Counted from the stretch's first letter, positions 16,370 through 25,784 are shown. The stretch is 64,000 nt of DNA from Cupriavidus cauae (GCF_008632125.1 NZ_VWRN01000002.1:37466-101465), one strand, 5' to 3'. Notes: a model not told the origin generated them from the letters alone. Numbers and translations are program-made.

Positions 16370-17311
16370 ATGGAACGGACCTCCCTTCAAGACCTGGAAG
16401 CCGTCATCGCGATTGCGCGCCGTGGAACGTTCCGCGCAGCCGCGATCGATCTCGGGATATCGACGACGGCGCTGAGCCATGCCATTGGCAAGCTCGAGGC
16501 GAATCTCGGCGTTCGCCTGTTCAATCGCACTACCCGCAGCGTCTCGCTGACGGATGCCGGTCGGCAATTCGTCGGCAACGTTGGGCCTGTGCTGCAGGAT
16601 ATGCAGGGCGCGTTGGCGGCCGTGGGCTCGCAACGCGAAACGCCTGCCGGGACGCTACGGATCAATGCCGCCGCATTTGCAGCGCGGGAGATCATTTCCC
16701 CGCTGGTGTTGGAATTCCTCCGCCGCTACCCGGAGATGAACGTCGACCTGGTCACCGAAGGCCGATTGGTGGATATCGTCGCCGAAGGCTTCGATCTCGG
16801 CGTGCGGGTCGCCGACCTCGTGCCGAGCGACATGATCGCCGTTTCACTCGGACGGCCTCAACGCTATGCCGTCGTGGGTTCACCCGTGTACTTCGAGAAT
16901 CATCGGAAGCCTCGCATCCCTCCCGATCTGCTGAAGCACCAATGCGTGCGTGTACGGCTGCCCGACGGGACGCTGTATCGGTGGCGATTCGAGAAGGCCG
17001 GCGAGACGGTGCAGGTGGACGTGCGCGGCCAGATCACGCTCGACGAAGCGAGCCTCGCGCGGGCCGCGGTCATCGAGGGTATCGGCCTGGGCTTTTTCAT
17101 GGAGCAGGACGTGCTGGCCGACATCGAGGCAGGACGCCTGGTTCGCGTGCTGGCAGATTGGACGCCGCCATTGCCGGGGCTTTGCCTCTACTACCCCGGC
17201 CGGCGCAATCACTCCGCCGGCATGAAGGCATTCCTCGCGTTGGCTCGCGAGGTGGCGGATCGGGAGCGGAACCGGCACTCCCCAGCTCGGCGAGGCGGCC
17301 AACGCCGCTGA
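16370..17311 (+). CDS. LysR family transcriptional regulator
   Basis: A 313-residue LysR protein of the CrgA/DsdC-like branch. The N-terminus reads [20 protein letters not shown] followed by [20 protein letters not shown], the helix-turn-helix. [14 protein letters not shown] is the usual linker start. The co-inducer domain includes [16 protein letters not shown] and [12 protein letters not shown]. The final 15 residues are basic and look like an unstructured tail. It is divergent from the NTF2-like gene. Its likely target is that gene, but no T-N11-A site was singled out in the 111-bp gap. Confidence 0.86.
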   Translation: MERTSLQDLEAVIAIARRGTFRAAAIDLGISTTALSHAIGKLEANLGVRLFNRTTRSVSLTDAGRQFVGNVGPVLQDMQGALAAVGSQRETPAGTLRINAAAFAAREIISPLVLEFLRRYPEMNVDLVTEGRLVDIVAEGFDLGVRVADLVPSDMIAVSLGRPQRYAVVGSPVYFENHRKPRIPPDLLKHQCVRVRLPDGTLYRWRFEKAGETVQVDVRGQITLDEASLARAAVIEGIGLGFFMEQDVLADIEAGRLVRVLADWTPPLPGLCLYYPGRRNHSAGMKAFLALAREVADRERNRHSPARRGGQRR

Positions 17312-17363
17312 ATAGGCTTCCCGCTGTCGCGAGCGTCATCCCATGCCGCGTGCGCGGAAAGCC

Positions 17364-17397
17364 TTGACAACACAACCGACCAACTAGTAGATTGGTC
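17364..17397 (+). promoter_or_regulatory. TetR gene promoter with operator
   Basis: TTGACA (17364-17369) and TAGATT (17388-17393) are 18 bp apart. The inverted repeat GACCAA-N8-TTGGTC (17378-17397) overlaps the -10 element and matches the core of the palindrome at 18121, suggesting autorepression. Confidence 0.65.
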
Positions 17398-17482
17398 AAA
17401 ACGTTGAATGCAAAGCGCAGCATCCCGGCAGCTGGATCAGCGATGTCTTGCATGCGTATTCCACCATCCAGCCCTATTGCCG

Positions 17483-18070
17483 ATGAATATGGAACTTTCC
17501 CCCCGCGCGAGCGAAATCGCCGAGCATACGAAGCAATTGCTCGCCGCCGGCGGTTATCACGGATTCAGTTATGCGGATCTGTCCGAGCGTGTGCATATCG
17601 GCAAGCCGAGCATCCATCATCATTTTCCGAGCAAGGCAGACCTGGTTCTGACTGTGGTCGGGCTGCACCGAGCGCAGGCAGTGCAAGGGATGGCCGCGCT
17701 CGATCAACAGATCGATGACCCGCTGGCGCGGCTGACGGCCTATATCGATTACTGGTCCCGGTGCATAGGCGATGGCACCTTGCCGATATGTATTTGCGCG
17801 ATGCTTGCCGCCGAATTGCCCATGATCCCGCAAGAGATCGCGCATCAGGTGCGAGCCTATTTTGGGGACCTGACCGCATGGCTGGCAACGGTCCTTGAAG
17901 CCGGTGCCGCGAAAGGACAATTCCATCTGCGCGATACCCCGCTTGTCGAGGCACAGACGTTCATGTCCACGGTGCACGGCGCCATGTTGACCGCACGGGC
18001 TTTCGATAATCCCGAGGCATTCGCCTCCGTCTCGCAAGCGGCGATCCGACGGCTGACCGGGGCGAATTGA
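17483..18070 (+). CDS. TetR/AcrR family transcriptional regulator
   Basis: A 195-residue TetR protein. The ATG at 17483 (or 17489) best fits the family start; the frame is open to 17408 but that adds an unusual Cys-rich lead. The helix-turn-helix is GYHGFSYADLSERVHIGKPSIHHHFPSK (positions about 25-52, here in parts), with the tyrosine-replacing HHHFPSK typical of the family. The C-terminal ligand domain has CICAMLAAELPMIPQEIA with two Cys. It probably represses the membrane protein gene downstream and itself, as both carry an ACCAAC-TAGT-type operator. Confidence 0.83.
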   Translation: MNMELSPRASEIAEHTKQLLAAGGYHGFSYADLSERVHIGKPSIHHHFPSKADLVLTVVGLHRAQAVQGMAALDQQIDDPLARLTAYIDYWSRCIGDGTLPICICAMLAAELPMIPQEIAHQVRAYFGDLTAWLATVLEAGAAKGQFHLRDTPLVEAQTFMSTVHGAMLTARAFDNPEAFASVSQAAIRRLTGAN

Positions 18071-18083
18071 CCGCTGTTTTGTA

Positions 18084-18107
18084 CCGGCCGCGAGCCGGCT
18101 ATTTTTT
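18084..18107 (+). terminator. Rho-independent terminator after the TetR gene
   Basis: A 5-bp G+C stem (18084-18088 with 18094-18098) and 5-base loop, followed by a run of six T at 18102-18107. It separates the TetR gene from the operator and gene that follow. Confidence 0.6.
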
Positions 18108-18120
18108 CACTGCGCTACCG

Positions 18121-18134
18121 ACCAACTAGTTGGT
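18121..18134 (+). promoter_or_regulatory. TetR operator upstream of the membrane protein gene
   Basis: ACCAACTAGTTGGT is a perfect 14-bp palindrome, 58 bp before the ATG at 18192. It shares the ACCAACTAGT arm with the site in the TetR promoter. Confidence 0.65.
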
Positions 18135-18191
18135 TGCCATGCGCGTGGAATCCCGTTGTTTCAACCCGTGGTTTGAAGGAGCCATCGTCCT

Positions 18192-18695
18192 ATGCCGCAT
18201 CCGATTTCCGCCCTGGGGTCCGGGCACACCCTGATCAGCATCGTCCCCGTCATCGCGGGCCTCTATAGCTTCGCGCGCCACTTCAGGATCGACAGCGCCA
18301 CACACGCCGGCAAGACTTACCTCGTTGGGCTGGTGCTATCGGTGCTGACGTCATTCGGGCTGTCCAGCACCGGAGGCTTCAACGCCGGCCATGCGCTGGG
18401 CATCCTGGCGCTGCTGGCCATCTCCGGCGCGCTGTTGCTGCCCCGAATTCCGGTCTTGACCCGCGCCCAACCCTACCTGTCCCAGTTCGGTCTCACGTTC
18501 AGCTTCTTCCTGCTGCTCGTACCCGGAATCAACGAGACGCTGACGCGACTGCCGGCCGCCCATCCTCTTGCCGATGGCCCGCAGTCGCCTGTGGTGCGCG
18601 GCGCGCTGGCCGCGTGGTTGATCGTCTTTGTGATCGGCTCCGTGTTGCAGGCCTGGTGGATGCGATCGCAACGCCGGCGCGCGCCATTGGCCTGA
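18192..18695 (+). CDS. Small integral membrane protein of unknown function
   Basis: A 167-residue protein with about four hydrophobic segments, at roughly residues 10-27, 42-62, 67-85 and 95-115, and one near 137-158, followed by a basic end (MRSQRRRAPLA) that should stay in the cytoplasm. GAAGGAG lies ten bases before the ATG. No family is recognised with confidence. The TetR gene upstream and the operator between them suggest a ligand-induced role in export or membrane stress. Confidence 0.68.
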   Translation: MPHPISALGSGHTLISIVPVIAGLYSFARHFRIDSATHAGKTYLVGLVLSVLTSFGLSSTGGFNAGHALGILALLAISGALLLPRIPVLTRAQPYLSQFGLTFSFFLLLVPGINETLTRLPAAHPLADGPQSPVVRGALAAWLIVFVIGSVLQAWWMRSQRRRAPLA

Positions 18696-18786
18696 TCCGG
18701 CTACGCGGCCTCTCGGAGGCCGCGGCCGTCGCCGCATGCTTGCACGCCAAGCGCCGGACCACTCGCAACAAGCGCGATCAGTAGCA

Positions 18787-19749
18787 TCAGTGCGATGACA
18801 CGAACGGCGAGCCAGCATGCGGGGGCGGCACGGCGAATTCCGCCTTCATCCGCTTGACCTCTTCGACGGGACTTCGCCCGAACAGGCGCTTGAATTCCCT
18901 GCTGAATTGCGAGGGGCTGTCATAGCCGACTTCGGCACTGGCGGCTGCCGCGGTCATGCCACTGCGGACCATATGCAGGCGAGCCTGATGCAACCGTATC
19001 GACTTCAGGTACTGCACCGGAGACGTCCTGGTGACGGCCTTGAAGTGAGCGTGGAAGGCAGGAACGCTCATCCCGGCTTCGCGCGCCAGCTGCTCGACGC
19101 TGACGTCGACATGGAAAGACGCATGGATCCGGCGCAACGCTCGCGCAATCTTGCCGAACTGTCCATGCATGGACAGCGCGGCGCGCATCGACGCCCCTTG
19201 CTCCCCGGTCAACACATGGAAGTAGATCTCGCGCAGCAGCGCCGGGCCAAGAATTTGGGCTTCCAGAGGCCGGCTCATCGCCTCAAGAAATCGAACCAGC
19301 GATTCGCATAGCCGGCTGCCCATCGGGCTGGACATCATGCCTCTGGGCTCGGTCGGTTCCATGCCGCCATGCTGGTCGATCTGCAACATCAAATCGGCGG
19401 CGAGCTTGAAATCGAGATGCATGTAGATCGCCAGCAGCGGCTCGGTTTCGCTGGCGTCCGTTTCCATGGTGAATGGCACCGGCACCGAAACGGCCAGGTA
19501 ATGCCGATCGTCGTACAGGTAAATCCGATCGCCGAAATACCCGCGTTTCCTGCCCTGGCAAACGATCACGATTCCGGGATCGTAGAGCACCGGCACCGCC
19601 TTCAATGGGCGGTTGGAACGCAGGAATCGGACATCGGGCAATGCCGACAGGTTGTATCCCTCCCGCGGCGCGAGCGCTGCCAGCATGGACACCATCCGCT
19701 GTACCAACATCGCCTGGCTTGGCGCCCCTTTATCGCCAGATCGAGCCAT
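18787..19749 (-). CDS. AraC family transcriptional regulator (AraC_N/YqhC-like)
   Basis: A 320-residue regulator if begun at ATG 19749, where AAGGGG lies ten bases upstream; ATG 19818 would add a Lys/Gly-rich lead. The N-terminal AraC_N domain shows VRFLRSNRPLKAVPVLYDPGIVIVCQGRKR and LAVSVPVPFTMETDASETEPLLAIYM, in parts, a pattern shared with the aldehyde-responsive YqhC. The C-terminal two helix-turn-helix unit includes VEQLAREAGMSVPAFHAHFK and EVGYDSPSQFSREFKRLFG. It faces the aldehyde dehydrogenase gene 202 bp away, so control of that enzyme by an aldehyde is a sensible inference. Confidence 0.85.
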   Translation of the reverse strand: MARSGDKGAPSQAMLVQRMVSMLAALAPREGYNLSALPDVRFLRSNRPLKAVPVLYDPGIVIVCQGRKRGYFGDRIYLYDDRHYLAVSVPVPFTMETDASETEPLLAIYMHLDFKLAADLMLQIDQHGGMEPTEPRGMMSSPMGSRLCESLVRFLEAMSRPLEAQILGPALLREIYFHVLTGEQGASMRAALSMHGQFGKIARALRRIHASFHVDVSVEQLAREAGMSVPAFHAHFKAVTRTSPVQYLKSIRLHQARLHMVRSGMTAAAASAEVGYDSPSQFSREFKRLFGRSPVEEVKRMKAEFAVPPPHAGSPFVSSH

Positions 19750-19951
19750 CGCCTGAATCCCCTTGTCTGCATTGCGGCGTAGCTTACCAGCACCTTTGCC
19801 GGAATTCTTGCCGCTCATAGGATCAGGCAAACATCAGAGACCCGTTGCCATGGAGTCATGCGCAGCTTGATTCCATTATTCAATCCGCAGCGCCAGGCCG
19901 CGTCGTGGTGATGCGGCGCGCATTGCTATCAACTGGAGCGGTGGAACTCTC

Positions 19952-21331
19952 ATGATCGACGTACTCAACCCTGCAGACGGATCGCGCGTCGGGGCCGCGC
20001 CCCACATGAACGGCGCGGCGGTAAAGGCAGCAATAGACAGGACCTGCGGCGCATTTCCGGCATGGTCGCGCAAACTCGCCAGGGAACGCAGCGAGCTGCT
20101 TCGCCGCTGGTTCGAACTCGTCAGGGACGACAAGCAGGTCTTTGCCGAATTGATGGTCAGGGAAAACGGCAAGTGCCTTGCCGAAGCACTGGGCGAAATC
20201 GACTACGGGCTCGGCTTTATCGAGTGGTATGCCGAGGAAGCCAAGCGGGTCTATGGCGACACCATCCCGTCCCACGCGAATGATGCCGCCGTGATGGTCA
20301 TCAAAGAGCCCGTTGGACCGACTGCGGCCATCACGCCGTGGAATTTTCCCTTCATGATGATCACGCGCAAAGTCGCGACGGCACTGGCGGCGGGCTGCAC
20401 CATGATCATCAAGCCCTCCGAAGAAACGCCGCTGACCGCGTACAAGCTGCTCGAGTACGCGCGCAAGGCGGGCATTCCGGAGGGCGTATTCGAAATGGTC
20501 ACCGGCAACCCGCAAGAGATCGGTGCGCTCTTTACCAGCGACGACCGGATCCGCAAGATCTCGTTCACCGGCTCCACCGCCGTCGGCAAACTGCTGGCCG
20601 AGGCCAGCGGGCAGGCGTTGAAAAAGATGACACTGGAATTGGGCGGCAATGCGCCTTTCATCGTCTTCGATGACGCCAATTTGGACGACGCCGTAAGCGG
20701 CCTGATCGCCGCCAAGCTCCGAAATTCCGGCCAGGTCTGCATTTCGCCAAACCGCATCTACGTGCAGGATGGCGTCTACGATCGCGTCGTCGCCGCCGTG
20801 GTGGAAAAAGTCTCCCAATTCCGCGTGGACCAGGGATTGCAGCCGGAATTCGTCGTCGGGCCACTGATCAATCAAGCGGGCTTCGACAAGGTCGTTCAGC
20901 TCGTCGAAGACACGAAGCGGCGCGGTGGCAAAGTTCTGCTCGGCGGCAAACCGCACGAGAAAGGCGGACTGTTCCATGAACCCACCGTCCTCACCGATCT
21001 CGATGACGATATGCCGATCGCCCATACCGAGATCTTCGGACCGGTCTTCCCCTTCTATCGCTTCCGTGATGAAGCCGAAGTCGTGAGCAGAGCCAACGAC
21101 ACCGAATACGGACTCGTGACCTATGCCTGCACGCGCGATCTCGGCCGAGCCTTTCGCTTGTCCCGCGACATCGAAGCCGGCATGGTGATCCTGAATTCCG
21201 GTTCGGTGGGCACCGCCTCGGTGCCATTCGGCGGGGTCAAGCATTCGGGCTACGGGCGCGAAGGCAGCTACTACGGGATCGAGGAGTATGTCGAGGTCAA
21301 ATACGTGCTGATGGCCGGACTGGCGTCCTGA
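19952..21331 (+). CDS. NAD(P)-dependent aldehyde dehydrogenase, succinate-semialdehyde dehydrogenase-like
   Basis: A 459-residue ALDH. The catalytic Cys is at residue 263 (NSGQVCISPNR) and the general-base Glu at 229 (LELGGNAPF). Cofactor-binding features are ITPWNFPFMMITRK, IIKPSEETPLTA and the FTGSTAVGK turn. The overall pattern, including YGDTIPS near residue 95 and KHSGYGREGSYYGIEEY near the end, is that of the GabD class. It would oxidise succinate semialdehyde or a related omega-oxo acid. The divergent AraC gene and the downstream CoA-transferase and hydratase suggest a catabolic role broader than GABA use; no gabT is present. Confidence 0.88.
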   Translation: MIDVLNPADGSRVGAAPHMNGAAVKAAIDRTCGAFPAWSRKLARERSELLRRWFELVRDDKQVFAELMVRENGKCLAEALGEIDYGLGFIEWYAEEAKRVYGDTIPSHANDAAVMVIKEPVGPTAAITPWNFPFMMITRKVATALAAGCTMIIKPSEETPLTAYKLLEYARKAGIPEGVFEMVTGNPQEIGALFTSDDRIRKISFTGSTAVGKLLAEASGQALKKMTLELGGNAPFIVFDDANLDDAVSGLIAAKLRNSGQVCISPNRIYVQDGVYDRVVAAVVEKVSQFRVDQGLQPEFVVGPLINQAGFDKVVQLVEDTKRRGGKVLLGGKPHEKGGLFHEPTVLTDLDDDMPIAHTEIFGPVFPFYRFRDEAEVVSRANDTEYGLVTYACTRDLGRAFRLSRDIEAGMVILNSGSVGTASVPFGGVKHSGYGREGSYYGIEEYVEVKYVLMAGLAS

Positions 21332-21355
21332 CTCCACGGGGGACAGGGCGTTATA

Positions 21356-22276
21356 GTGACGACCACTCAGCGTACGCCTCCTGTTACTGCCATGGTCCGT
21401 CGCGCCCTGCTTCCCCCACTGAATCCGGCCCGAGCATTCGAAGCCACCGGGCGGCTGCTCAGCATTTCCAAGGCCGCCGATGAGTTGTGTGTCACGCCCG
21501 CCGCGGTCAGCAGGCAGGTACGCGCGCTGGAGAGCTACCTCGGAACGCCTCTGTTCGTCCGCGTCCACGGCGGGCTGGAATTGACGCCGGCCGGCGCGCG
21601 TTACCTTTCCGACCTGATACCGCTGTTCGAGACATTGCGGGAAGCCACCCTGGCGGTGACCAACAGCAGCCCTGGCCGGAACACCTTGCGGATCAGATCG
21701 CCCGCCACGTTCGCGGTGCGCTGGCTGATCCCCCGGTTGGCGAGCTTTCACCAGCTGCACAAGGACATCGACGTTCAGCTCATGACCTCGTTCGCGCCGT
21801 TGGACTTCGAGCGCGAGGACATCGACGCAGGCATACAACTGGGCGACGGGCGTTGGCCGGGAATGCGAACGCTGCAGCTGGTTCGCAACGAGCTTGTTCC
21901 CGTCGCCTCGCCTGCCGTGCGCCTGACGCACAAGAAGCAGCTGGCCACGCAGACCTTGCTCCATTCGATGGCGCGCCCCGACGACTGGATGCTATGGCTG
22001 CGCGCGGCAGGCTTGCGCAACGTCAGTCCTACCCATGGCATGAAATACGAGACATCGTTGCTTGCCTATCAGGCGGCAATCGAAGGGCATGGCGTGGCCA
22101 TCGCGCAGAAGGCATTGATCGAGAAAGAGCTGGCGGACCAGACGCTGGTGGCGCCACTCGGTCAGACGCTCGATCGCGGCGACTACACATACTACTTCGC
22201 GTGGCCGACGGGCAAACCGCAGTCAAGCGCATTGCGCGCATTTCGCGATTGGCTGGCCACTCTCGTAGCAACCTGA
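21356..22276 (+). CDS. LysR family transcriptional regulator (GcvA-like)
   Basis: A 306-residue regulator from GTG 21356; an ATG at 21392 would give 294 residues, and neither has a strong ribosome site. The helix-turn-helix is LLSISKAADELCVTPAAVSR followed by QVRALESYLGTPLFVR. The co-inducer domain has TFAVRWLIPRLASF and DAGIQLGDGRWPG, closely parallel to the regulator at 8291-9205, so the two look like paralogues. It begins 24 bp after the aldehyde dehydrogenase gene and precedes the CoA-transferase operon, which it probably activates. Confidence 0.85.
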   Translation: MTTTQRTPPVTAMVRRALLPPLNPARAFEATGRLLSISKAADELCVTPAAVSRQVRALESYLGTPLFVRVHGGLELTPAGARYLSDLIPLFETLREATLAVTNSSPGRNTLRIRSPATFAVRWLIPRLASFHQLHKDIDVQLMTSFAPLDFEREDIDAGIQLGDGRWPGMRTLQLVRNELVPVASPAVRLTHKKQLATQTLLHSMARPDDWMLWLRAAGLRNVSPTHGMKYETSLLAYQAAIEGHGVAIAQKALIEKELADQTLVAPLGQTLDRGDYTYYFAWPTGKPQSSALRAFRDWLATLVAT

Positions 22277-22418
22277 TCCGCCCGGGCGATCCCCTTTACA
22301 GAAAGTCAAAGCGTACGGCCCATAAAGTCGATTGCCGGCCCGGGTCCCCCTGCCTATTCTGCCCGCATGACAACTGATCGCGGCCACCAGCGAGGCCGTG
22401 TCATCCGGGAGCCAGGAT

Positions 22419-23636
22419 ATGTTGAAGCGCAGCTTGCGAGGACTGCGGGTCGTCGATTTTTCGCATGTACTCGCGGGACCCGTTTGCACCATGATGCTTG
22501 CCGACATGGGCGCCGATGTCATCAAGGTCGAACCGCCCGGTGGCGAATTGGGGCGGCAGATCGGCCCACCCTGGATAGCGGGTGAAAGCGCGGTGTACCT
22601 GAGCGTCAACCGCAACAAGCGCGGCATCGCATTGGACCTGAAATGCGCGGATGGCCGCGAAGTTGCCCGTCGCCTGATCCAGGGCGCGGACGTGGTGGTC
22701 GAGAACTTCAGGCCGGGCGTCATGCAGGCATTGGGCCTGGACTATGACACGCTCGCTCGCAGCAACCGCAAACTGGTGTACTGCTCGATCTCCGCCTATG
22801 GCCAAACCGGGCCGATGCGCGATCGCGCCGGTGTGGACGGAATCATCCAGGCCGCCAGCGGGCTGATGAGCACGCTTGGCACCGCGCACAGCGAGCCCAT
22901 GAAGGTCGCGATCCCGGTCGCGGATATGGTGGCTGGCTATCTGGCGACGATCGCCGTCCTTGCCGCGGTCAACGCTGCCCGGCAAGGCGGCCAAGGCGAG
23001 TACCTCGACATCAGCCTGTACAACGCGACGCTGATGCTGCAGCAGATCGGCTACGCATCGTACTTCGCCACGAACGCGCTGCCTGCCAGGACGGGCAGCG
23101 CAGCCCCGTACGCGGCGCCCAATGAAGCGTACCAGACGCGTGATGGCTGGATCATGGTCGCTGCCTACCACCCGAAGCGTTGGCAAGCACTGTGCGCGGT
23201 CCTCGGAGCGGCTGACCTCGAAAACGACCCGCGCTTCGCCGGCAATGCTGACCGCGTCGCACACCGCGACGCCCTGCGCCAGGCACTGACGCCGTTGTTC
23301 CAGCAGCGCACCACCGAAGCCTGGATGCAGGAATTGGCCGTGCACGACATCTTGTGTGCGCCCGTTGCCAGCTACCAGGAGGTGCTGCGATCCCCTCAGT
23401 ACGCAGCCAGCGGCCTCGACAGCTGGGTTGACCACCCGCTCGCCGGGAAGGTGCGCATGCCCGGCTTCGCGCCGGGGCCTGCCCACGCGGCCAGTGCAGA
23501 GGATCGCGATATGCCCGCGCCTACCCTGGGCCAGCATGGTCCCGATGTCCTCGAGGAATGCGGTTATACGCGGCCTGAAATCGACGCCATGCGCGAGCGC
23601 GGCGTCCTCGTCGTTCACCACACCACATCCACATGA
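22419..23636 (+). CDS. CaiB/BaiF family CoA-transferase
   Basis: A 405-residue class III CoA-transferase that would move CoA from an acyl-CoA donor to a carboxylic acid. The ATG at 22419 has GGGAG seven bases upstream. Family marks run in order: VVDFSHVLAGPVCTMMLADMGADVIKVE at the N-terminus (read in parts), NRNKRGIALDLK, VVVENFRPGVMQALGLDY, and GVDGIIQAASGLMS, where the Asp is the expected catalytic residue. The C-terminal domain is complete. The stop codon overlaps the next start as ATGA, so transferase and hydratase are co-translated. Likely substrate: the acid imported through the neighbouring TctC system. Confidence 0.9.
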   Translation: MLKRSLRGLRVVDFSHVLAGPVCTMMLADMGADVIKVEPPGGELGRQIGPPWIAGESAVYLSVNRNKRGIALDLKCADGREVARRLIQGADVVVENFRPGVMQALGLDYDTLARSNRKLVYCSISAYGQTGPMRDRAGVDGIIQAASGLMSTLGTAHSEPMKVAIPVADMVAGYLATIAVLAAVNAARQGGQGEYLDISLYNATLMLQQIGYASYFATNALPARTGSAAPYAAPNEAYQTRDGWIMVAAYHPKRWQALCAVLGAADLENDPRFAGNADRVAHRDALRQALTPLFQQRTTEAWMQELAVHDILCAPVASYQEVLRSPQYAASGLDSWVDHPLAGKVRMPGFAPGPAHAASAEDRDMPAPTLGQHGPDVLEECGYTRPEIDAMRERGVLVVHHTTST

Positions 23637-24502
23637 CCCAGGATACGTCGATGAAATCGGAAGAAGCCCGCGCAATGCGCCCCTCCAACGCCCTGCCCGA
23701 CACGCTGGTTCGGCAAGACATCGGCGAAGGCGTCCTCACATTGAGCCTCAATGACCCGGACACGGGCAACGCCATGTCGGTGGCCATGGCCGAGGCGCTT
23801 GCCGAAGCCCTTGAGGCCGCCAATCGCCTGCCAGACGTCCATTGCGTACTGCTGCGCTCCACCGGCGAGCATTTCTGCACCGGCGGCAACGTCAAGGACA
23901 TGGAGAGCGGATCGGATCTGATGCAGGGTTCCGCGACGCAGGTCCGGGCGCGGCTGAAAGCCACGTTGCACCGAATCACCCATGCCCTGCAGGCACTGCA
24001 GGTGCCGTCGATCGCCGCGGTCAACGGGGCAGCGATCGGGGCGGGTTGCGACCTGGCGCTGATGTGCGATCTGCGCGTCGCGAGCGAGCGGGCCACCTTC
24101 GCCGAGAGCTTTCTGCGGCTGGGCCTCGTGTCCGGGATCGGCGGCGCGTGGTTCCTGACCCGGCTGGTCGGAACGGCAAAGGCGCTGGAGCTGACGCTGA
24201 CCAGCGAATTTGTCGATGCGCCTACGGCCTTGCAGCTTGGCATGGTGTCCCGTGTCGTTTCGCCCGAGGCGCTGGACGAAGTCAGTACCACCATGGCGCG
24301 TCGGATCGCATCCAGCCCGCCCCAGGCCCTACGCATGGCCAAGCGCCTGGTATTGGATGCGGCCGAGACGACGTTGCCCGTGGCGCTGGAGACTGCGGCC
24401 GCGATGCAGGCGATCCTGCTTTGCGGTGACGAGCACAAGGCTGCTGTGCGGGATTTCCTGGGGCGCCGCGCACGACGCCACCTCTACCCGCAATCCCGCT
24501 GA
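23633..24502 (+). CDS. Enoyl-CoA hydratase/isomerase family protein
   Basis: A 289-residue crotonase-fold enzyme that starts at the ATGA overlap with the CoA-transferase gene. The two oxyanion-hole segments are FCTGGNVKDM and NGAAIGAGCDLALMCDLRVA. The helix with a catalytic-type Glu is FAESFLRLGLVSGIGG, where only one of the two Glu positions of true hydratases is obvious, so isomerase or hydrolase activity is also possible. It would hydrate the enoyl-CoA product of the same pathway. The very basic C-terminus (GRRARRHLYPQSR) is unremarkable in this genome. Confidence 0.87.
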   Translation: MTQDTSMKSEEARAMRPSNALPDTLVRQDIGEGVLTLSLNDPDTGNAMSVAMAEALAEALEAANRLPDVHCVLLRSTGEHFCTGGNVKDMESGSDLMQGSATQVRARLKATLHRITHALQALQVPSIAAVNGAAIGAGCDLALMCDLRVASERATFAESFLRLGLVSGIGGAWFLTRLVGTAKALELTLTSEFVDAPTALQLGMVSRVVSPEALDEVSTTMARRIASSPPQALRMAKRLVLDAAETTLPVALETAAAMQAILLCGDEHKAAVRDFLGRRARRHLYPQSR

Positions 24503-24591
24503 AGGCGCAGCTACGGCGCTCGCTCGGGACAGGTGCATGGAACGCTGAAGCCGCTCTCACGCCGCGTCCCATATAACAGGAGACAAACACC

Positions 24592-25578
24592 ATGATCCGG
24601 ACCACAACACGCATCTCCCGTCTGGTAGCGGCGATGGCATCGGCGGCCATTGGCCTGGCCTGCGCCATATCGGCACGGGCGGCCGACTTTCCGGAAAAGC
24701 CGATCACCTTTGTCGTGCCGTTCGGCGCCGGCAGCGCGACAGACCTGCTCGCGCGCGCCCTGTCGGCGTCGACGGCACAGCAGACCGGGAAGGCCGTCGT
24801 CGTCGAAAACCGGCCCGGCGCCAGCGGCATGATTGCCGCACAGCATGTTGCCCGCGCCGCCGCGGACGGCTACACCGTGCTCATTACGACGAACACGACG
24901 CAAGCCGCCAATCCCCACCTTTTCAAGAAACTGCCCTACGACCCGATCGCGGATTTCCTGCCCTTGACGGGATTGGGGCGTGGCGGTCAGGTGCTCGTCG
25001 TGCGCGCCGACGCGCCTTTCCGCACCGTCGACGATCTGCTGCAGGCAGCCCGGAAGGCGAGAGGAAAACTGAGCTTCGGCAGCGGCAATTCCTCCAGCCG
25101 AATGGCGGGCGAAATGCTCAAGCAGCTGACCGGTACGGACATCGTCTGGGTCGGATACAACAGCAATCCAAACGCCCTGAACGATCTGCTCGGCGGTCAT
25201 ATCGACATGATGGTGATCGACACGGTCACCGGTCTGTCGCAGATCAGATCGGGCAAGCTCCGCGCACTGGGCGCGTCCACCCGGGAGAGGCTGCCTGAGC
25301 TTCCGGACATACCGACCCTGGATGAGGCCGGCATCAAGGGCTACGACATGGGGTACTGGTTCGCCGCCTACGTGCCGGCAGGAACGCCCGCCCCCGTTGC
25401 CGCGAAGCTGCGACAGCTACTGATTACGGCGGTCGGCAGCGCGGGAGCGCGCGCCTTCTTCCGCAATTCCGCGACACAGCCCTGGACCACGACGGCCGCC
25501 GAGCTGCGGGCGTTCCAGAATGCCGAAATCCAGAAATGGGGCCGTGTCGTCAAGGGGGCCGGGATTGAGCCGGAGTGA
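24592..25578 (+). CDS. Bug/TctC family tripartite tricarboxylate transporter receptor
   Basis: A 328-residue periplasmic binding protein with a signal peptide (basic start, hydrophobic core, cleavage after SARA). The mature start DFPEKPITFVVPFGAGSATD, VVVENRPGASGMIAAQHVA and AAYVPAGTPAPVAAKLR are Bug-family hallmarks. Like the receptor at 5593-6576 it has no tctAB partner nearby and must share a membrane complex encoded elsewhere. It is the last gene of the CoA-transferase/hydratase unit, 89 bp after the hydratase, and likely binds the acid those enzymes process. Confidence 0.9.
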   Translation: MIRTTTRISRLVAAMASAAIGLACAISARAADFPEKPITFVVPFGAGSATDLLARALSASTAQQTGKAVVVENRPGASGMIAAQHVARAAADGYTVLITTNTTQAANPHLFKKLPYDPIADFLPLTGLGRGGQVLVVRADAPFRTVDDLLQAARKARGKLSFGSGNSSSRMAGEMLKQLTGTDIVWVGYNSNPNALNDLLGGHIDMMVIDTVTGLSQIRSGKLRALGASTRERLPELPDIPTLDEAGIKGYDMGYWFAAYVPAGTPAPVAAKLRQLLITAVGSAGARAFFRNSATQPWTTTAAELRAFQNAEIQKWGRVVKGAGIEPE

Positions 25579-25719
25579 CGGCCGTTCTCAAGCGCCTATG
25601 GCGCCCCCGGCACTTCCTTCCCTCGCGCAACGCACAGCACCAGCTGGCCGCACGGAAAATCTTCCTCCATCATCCTGTTGAGGCAAGCCTCCATGAACGC
25701 CGTTACCCCCGCCTCCCGC

Positions 25720-25740
25720 AGTCTTGCATCGTGCAAGACT
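25720..25740. terminator. Hairpin between convergent TctC and LysR genes
   Basis: AGTCTTGCA (25720-25728) and TGCAAGACT (25732-25740) form a perfect 9-bp stem with a 3-base loop. It lies in the 206-bp gap between two convergent genes and may end transcription from both. It lacks a clear T-run on either side. Confidence 0.45.
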
Positions 25741-25784
25741 TTGCGTCCCCAAGTGGGCCGGCGCCTTTGGGCGGCAGTGGCCGC

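Noticed and set aside
25600..25784. Possible gene fragment downstream of the LysR gene (minus strand, readable to a stop near 25606)
   Set aside because: An open frame of about 60 codons lacks a credible start and has a perfect hairpin inside it; more likely a non-coding gap with a terminator.
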